In this document: piece after piece, positions 7,852 to 8,516 of the stretch
Layout of the letters: each line of letters begins with the position of its first letter
How positions within the stretch are numbered: position 1 is the first letter of the stretch
Assembly: GCA_023144585.1 (NCBI GenBank)
Contig: JAGLFI010000039.1
Span: 1-8,516, forward strand
Reading direction: 5' to 3'
DNA length: 8,516 nucleotides
From: Desulfobacula sp.
Lineage (GTDB): Bacteria; Desulfobacterota; Desulfobacteria; Desulfobacterales; Desulfobacteraceae
Notes under the pieces: model-generated
The model's input: only the letters and a program-made list of their open reading frames with translations
What the model was told of the DNA's origin: nothing
Database searches by the model: none
Translations under genes and position numbers: made by a program

Positions 7852-7852
7852 C
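7833..7852 (-). repeat. Tandem 10-base repeat / imperfect palindrome over the -35: candidate autoregulatory operator
   Basis: Two adjacent 10-base units, GTTGACAAAA and GTTAACAAAA on the minus strand, differ at one base. The plus-strand core GTTAAC-TTTT-GTCAAC (7837-7852) is also an inverted repeat with one mismatch. The motif covers the -35 hexamer of the operon, where a dimeric XRE repressor such as the first gene product would block transcription. Confidence 0.45.
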
Positions 7853-7893
7853 TTATATTTTCTAATTATAGATTTTTTTGGCAAGGTATTTCT

Positions 7894-7925
7894 ACTGTGA
7901 AAAACCGCATGTATTTTTACACAGT
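7894..7925. repeat. Inverted repeat, 11-base arms with a 1-base bulge
   Basis: The plus strand has ACTGTGAAAAA (7894-7904), a 9-base spacer, then TTTTT-A-CACAGT (7914-7925). The arms are complementary apart from a bulged A at 7919. The right arm contains the stop codon of the truncated mrr-like gene. A weak terminator at the end of that gene, or the boundary of an insertion or deletion, are both possible. The T-run after the stem is only four bases on the plus strand and absent on the minus strand. Confidence 0.4.
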
Positions 7926-8036
7926 TTTAAACCAGTTTTCATCAATAGAACCGGCACCACCTAACTCATGCATTGCCTGAAGCAATGGATTCATAAGTTC
8001 GTGATATCGGGGCATGTGCATGTTTTTAGGCATCAT
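7917..8036 (-). pseudogene. Truncated Mrr-type restriction protein, N-terminal fragment
   Basis: A short reading frame (39 codons from the first ATG, 38 from the second at 8033). The segment RYHELMNPLLQAMHELGG followed by AGSIDE resembles the start of the N-terminal winged-helix domain of Mrr-type restriction system proteins (yxELMxPxLqAlxeLGGsGSIeE). The resemblance stops after about residue 33, and the frame ends with NWFKTV and TAA at 7917-7919, so roughly 270 residues including the nuclease domain are missing. GAGGGAA at 8041-8047 is a good ribosome binding site, best spaced for the second ATG, so the scrap is probably the true 5' end of a once functional gene. No matching remainder was found between here and the ImmA gene. 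The lost part was probably deleted, perhaps when the ImmA/PIN cassette came in. It could still be translated as a small peptide. Confidence 0.6.
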
Positions 8037-8067
8037 TTTATTCCCTCAATAATGATTTGAATCTGAT

Positions 8068-8148
8068 TTAATCGTTATTCACGGCCCTATCCATAAACGT
8101 TTCAAACTTATCGGCTACTGCAAACTCAACTTTTTCGTTCTTTTTCAA
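8068..8148 (-). pseudogene. Possible remnant of the AbiEii nucleotidyltransferase toxin
   Basis: A 26-codon frame that opens with TTG at 8146-8148, overlapping the TGA stop of the AbiEi-like gene. It contains VEFAVADKFETFMDRAVNND before TAA at 8068-8070. This resembles the internal AbiEii motif with the pattern VIAEKFEAMv-lg--NSRMKDFYD, which normally sits in the middle of a toxin of about 300 residues encoded directly downstream of abiEi. If so, nearly the whole toxin gene has been lost and the TTG start is coincidental. The match is short and by eye, so chance resemblance or a small unrelated ORF cannot be excluded. The next 30 bases lead straight to the mrr-like fragment. Confidence 0.4.
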
Positions 8149-8516
8149 TTTTCCGGGACCCATAGCCGCCATCGAGTGACAAGCTTGCTGTTATTTAATT
8201 TCGGATCAAGCTTGGCATTTCCAGCTGTTAACCTTTTACGGCATTGTTCCAAAATTTTGCTTTCTCCCGGTGCTATCTTTTCAAGTAAAAAGCCAAGGCG
8301 TTTAAAGACAGCACCATTTCTCAATTTTTCACTGTACTCAATTAATAGTTCAAGATTCTTATTTTCCGATTGCAGAAAATTAACCAGCATATCTTTTACA
8401 GATAGAATTCCACCTCCAAAAACAGGATTTATGAGCATATCAAGTATGGTTCACACTGGATCAGACACAAGAATTTCCACCTGACCTCTCCATACAGGCT
8501 TAAGGCCAAACATGGC
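8145..8516 (-). pseudogene. AbiEi-family type IV antitoxin gene, broken by an in-frame TGA (5' end outside window)
   Basis: The minus frame from 8516 reads MFGLKPVWRGQVEILVSDPV, then TGA at 8453-8451, then TILDMLINPVFGGGI in the same frame. It continues through NGAVFKRLGFLLE to RLTAGNAKLDPKLNNSKL and VTRWRLWVPEN, ending with TGA at 8147-8145. Both sides of the internal stop match the AbiEi antitoxin pattern (VSDPxRTxLDML followed by GGGI, VxKRLGFLLE, C-terminal RWRLWV), and the stop falls where the family usually has Arg or Lys. One CGA-to-TGA transition would explain it. AbiEi proteins bind DNA through an N-terminal winged helix and repress the abiE operon while neutralising AbiEii. That N-terminal part lies beyond the window. 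The 97-codon piece starting at ATG 8438 lacks a ribosome binding site and is unlikely to be a functional start. A sequencing error at one base is the main alternative. Confidence 0.75.

Noticed and set aside
8451..8453. TGA read as selenocysteine in the AbiEi-like gene, considered because such anaerobes often make selenoproteins.
   Set aside because: The family has Arg or Lys here, not Cys, the protein is not a redox enzyme, and no convincing stem-loop follows the codon. A nonsense mutation is simpler.
8176..8484. A 102-codon plus-strand frame at the right end.
   Set aside because: It is antisense to clear AbiEi-family sequence and resembles no protein I recognise.

Overview
The window looks like chromosomal DNA of an anaerobic, probably sulfate-reducing bacterium (Desulfobacterota, Desulfobacteraceae-like). 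This is inferred from a corrinoid gene (cobT), a Wood-Ljungdahl-type methyltetrahydrofolate methyltransferase and the flavour of the RND pump. No taxonomic marker is present, so the placement is tentative.

Layout. (1) 1-573, plus strand: the 3' half of cobT, which starts outside the window. (2) 603-5089, minus strand: a two-gene RND efflux operon, with a periplasmic adaptor (5089 to 3734) followed after 2 bases by the inner-membrane RND permease (3731 to 603). It converges on cobT with only 29 bases between stop codons. No outer-membrane channel gene is present. (3) 5198-5992, minus strand: a stand-alone pterin-binding methyltransferase of the AcsE/MeTr type with its catalytic residues intact. 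It has its own candidate promoter, and a separate candidate promoter precedes the pump. (4) 6116-7816, minus strand: a visibly AT-rich two-gene cassette, a XRE-HTH/ImmA-IrrE metallopeptidase fusion followed without any spacer (TAAATG) by a PIN-domain protein. It reads as a toxin-antitoxin or defence module. Its promoter carries a tandem/inverted repeat over the -35 element and predicts an almost leaderless mRNA. (5) 7917-8516, minus strand: a graveyard of defence genes. It holds an AbiEi-type antitoxin gene broken by an in-frame TGA, a scrap that resembles the core of the AbiEii toxin in the expected place just downstream, and the first 30 or so codons of an Mrr-type restriction protein that still has its ribosome binding site.

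How the genes work together. The pump genes form one transport unit and need a TolC-like partner encoded elsewhere. The methyltransferase and cobT both belong to corrinoid/one-carbon metabolism but lie on opposite strands and are not co-transcribed. The right third appears to be a variable defence/toxin-antitoxin locus. The abiE and mrr genes have decayed there, while the ImmA/PIN module is intact and probably arrived separately, judging by its base composition.

The best candidate for a poorly described system is the ImmA-fused repressor plus PIN pair. All family assignments were made by eye from motifs and remembered family sequences, without database searches.
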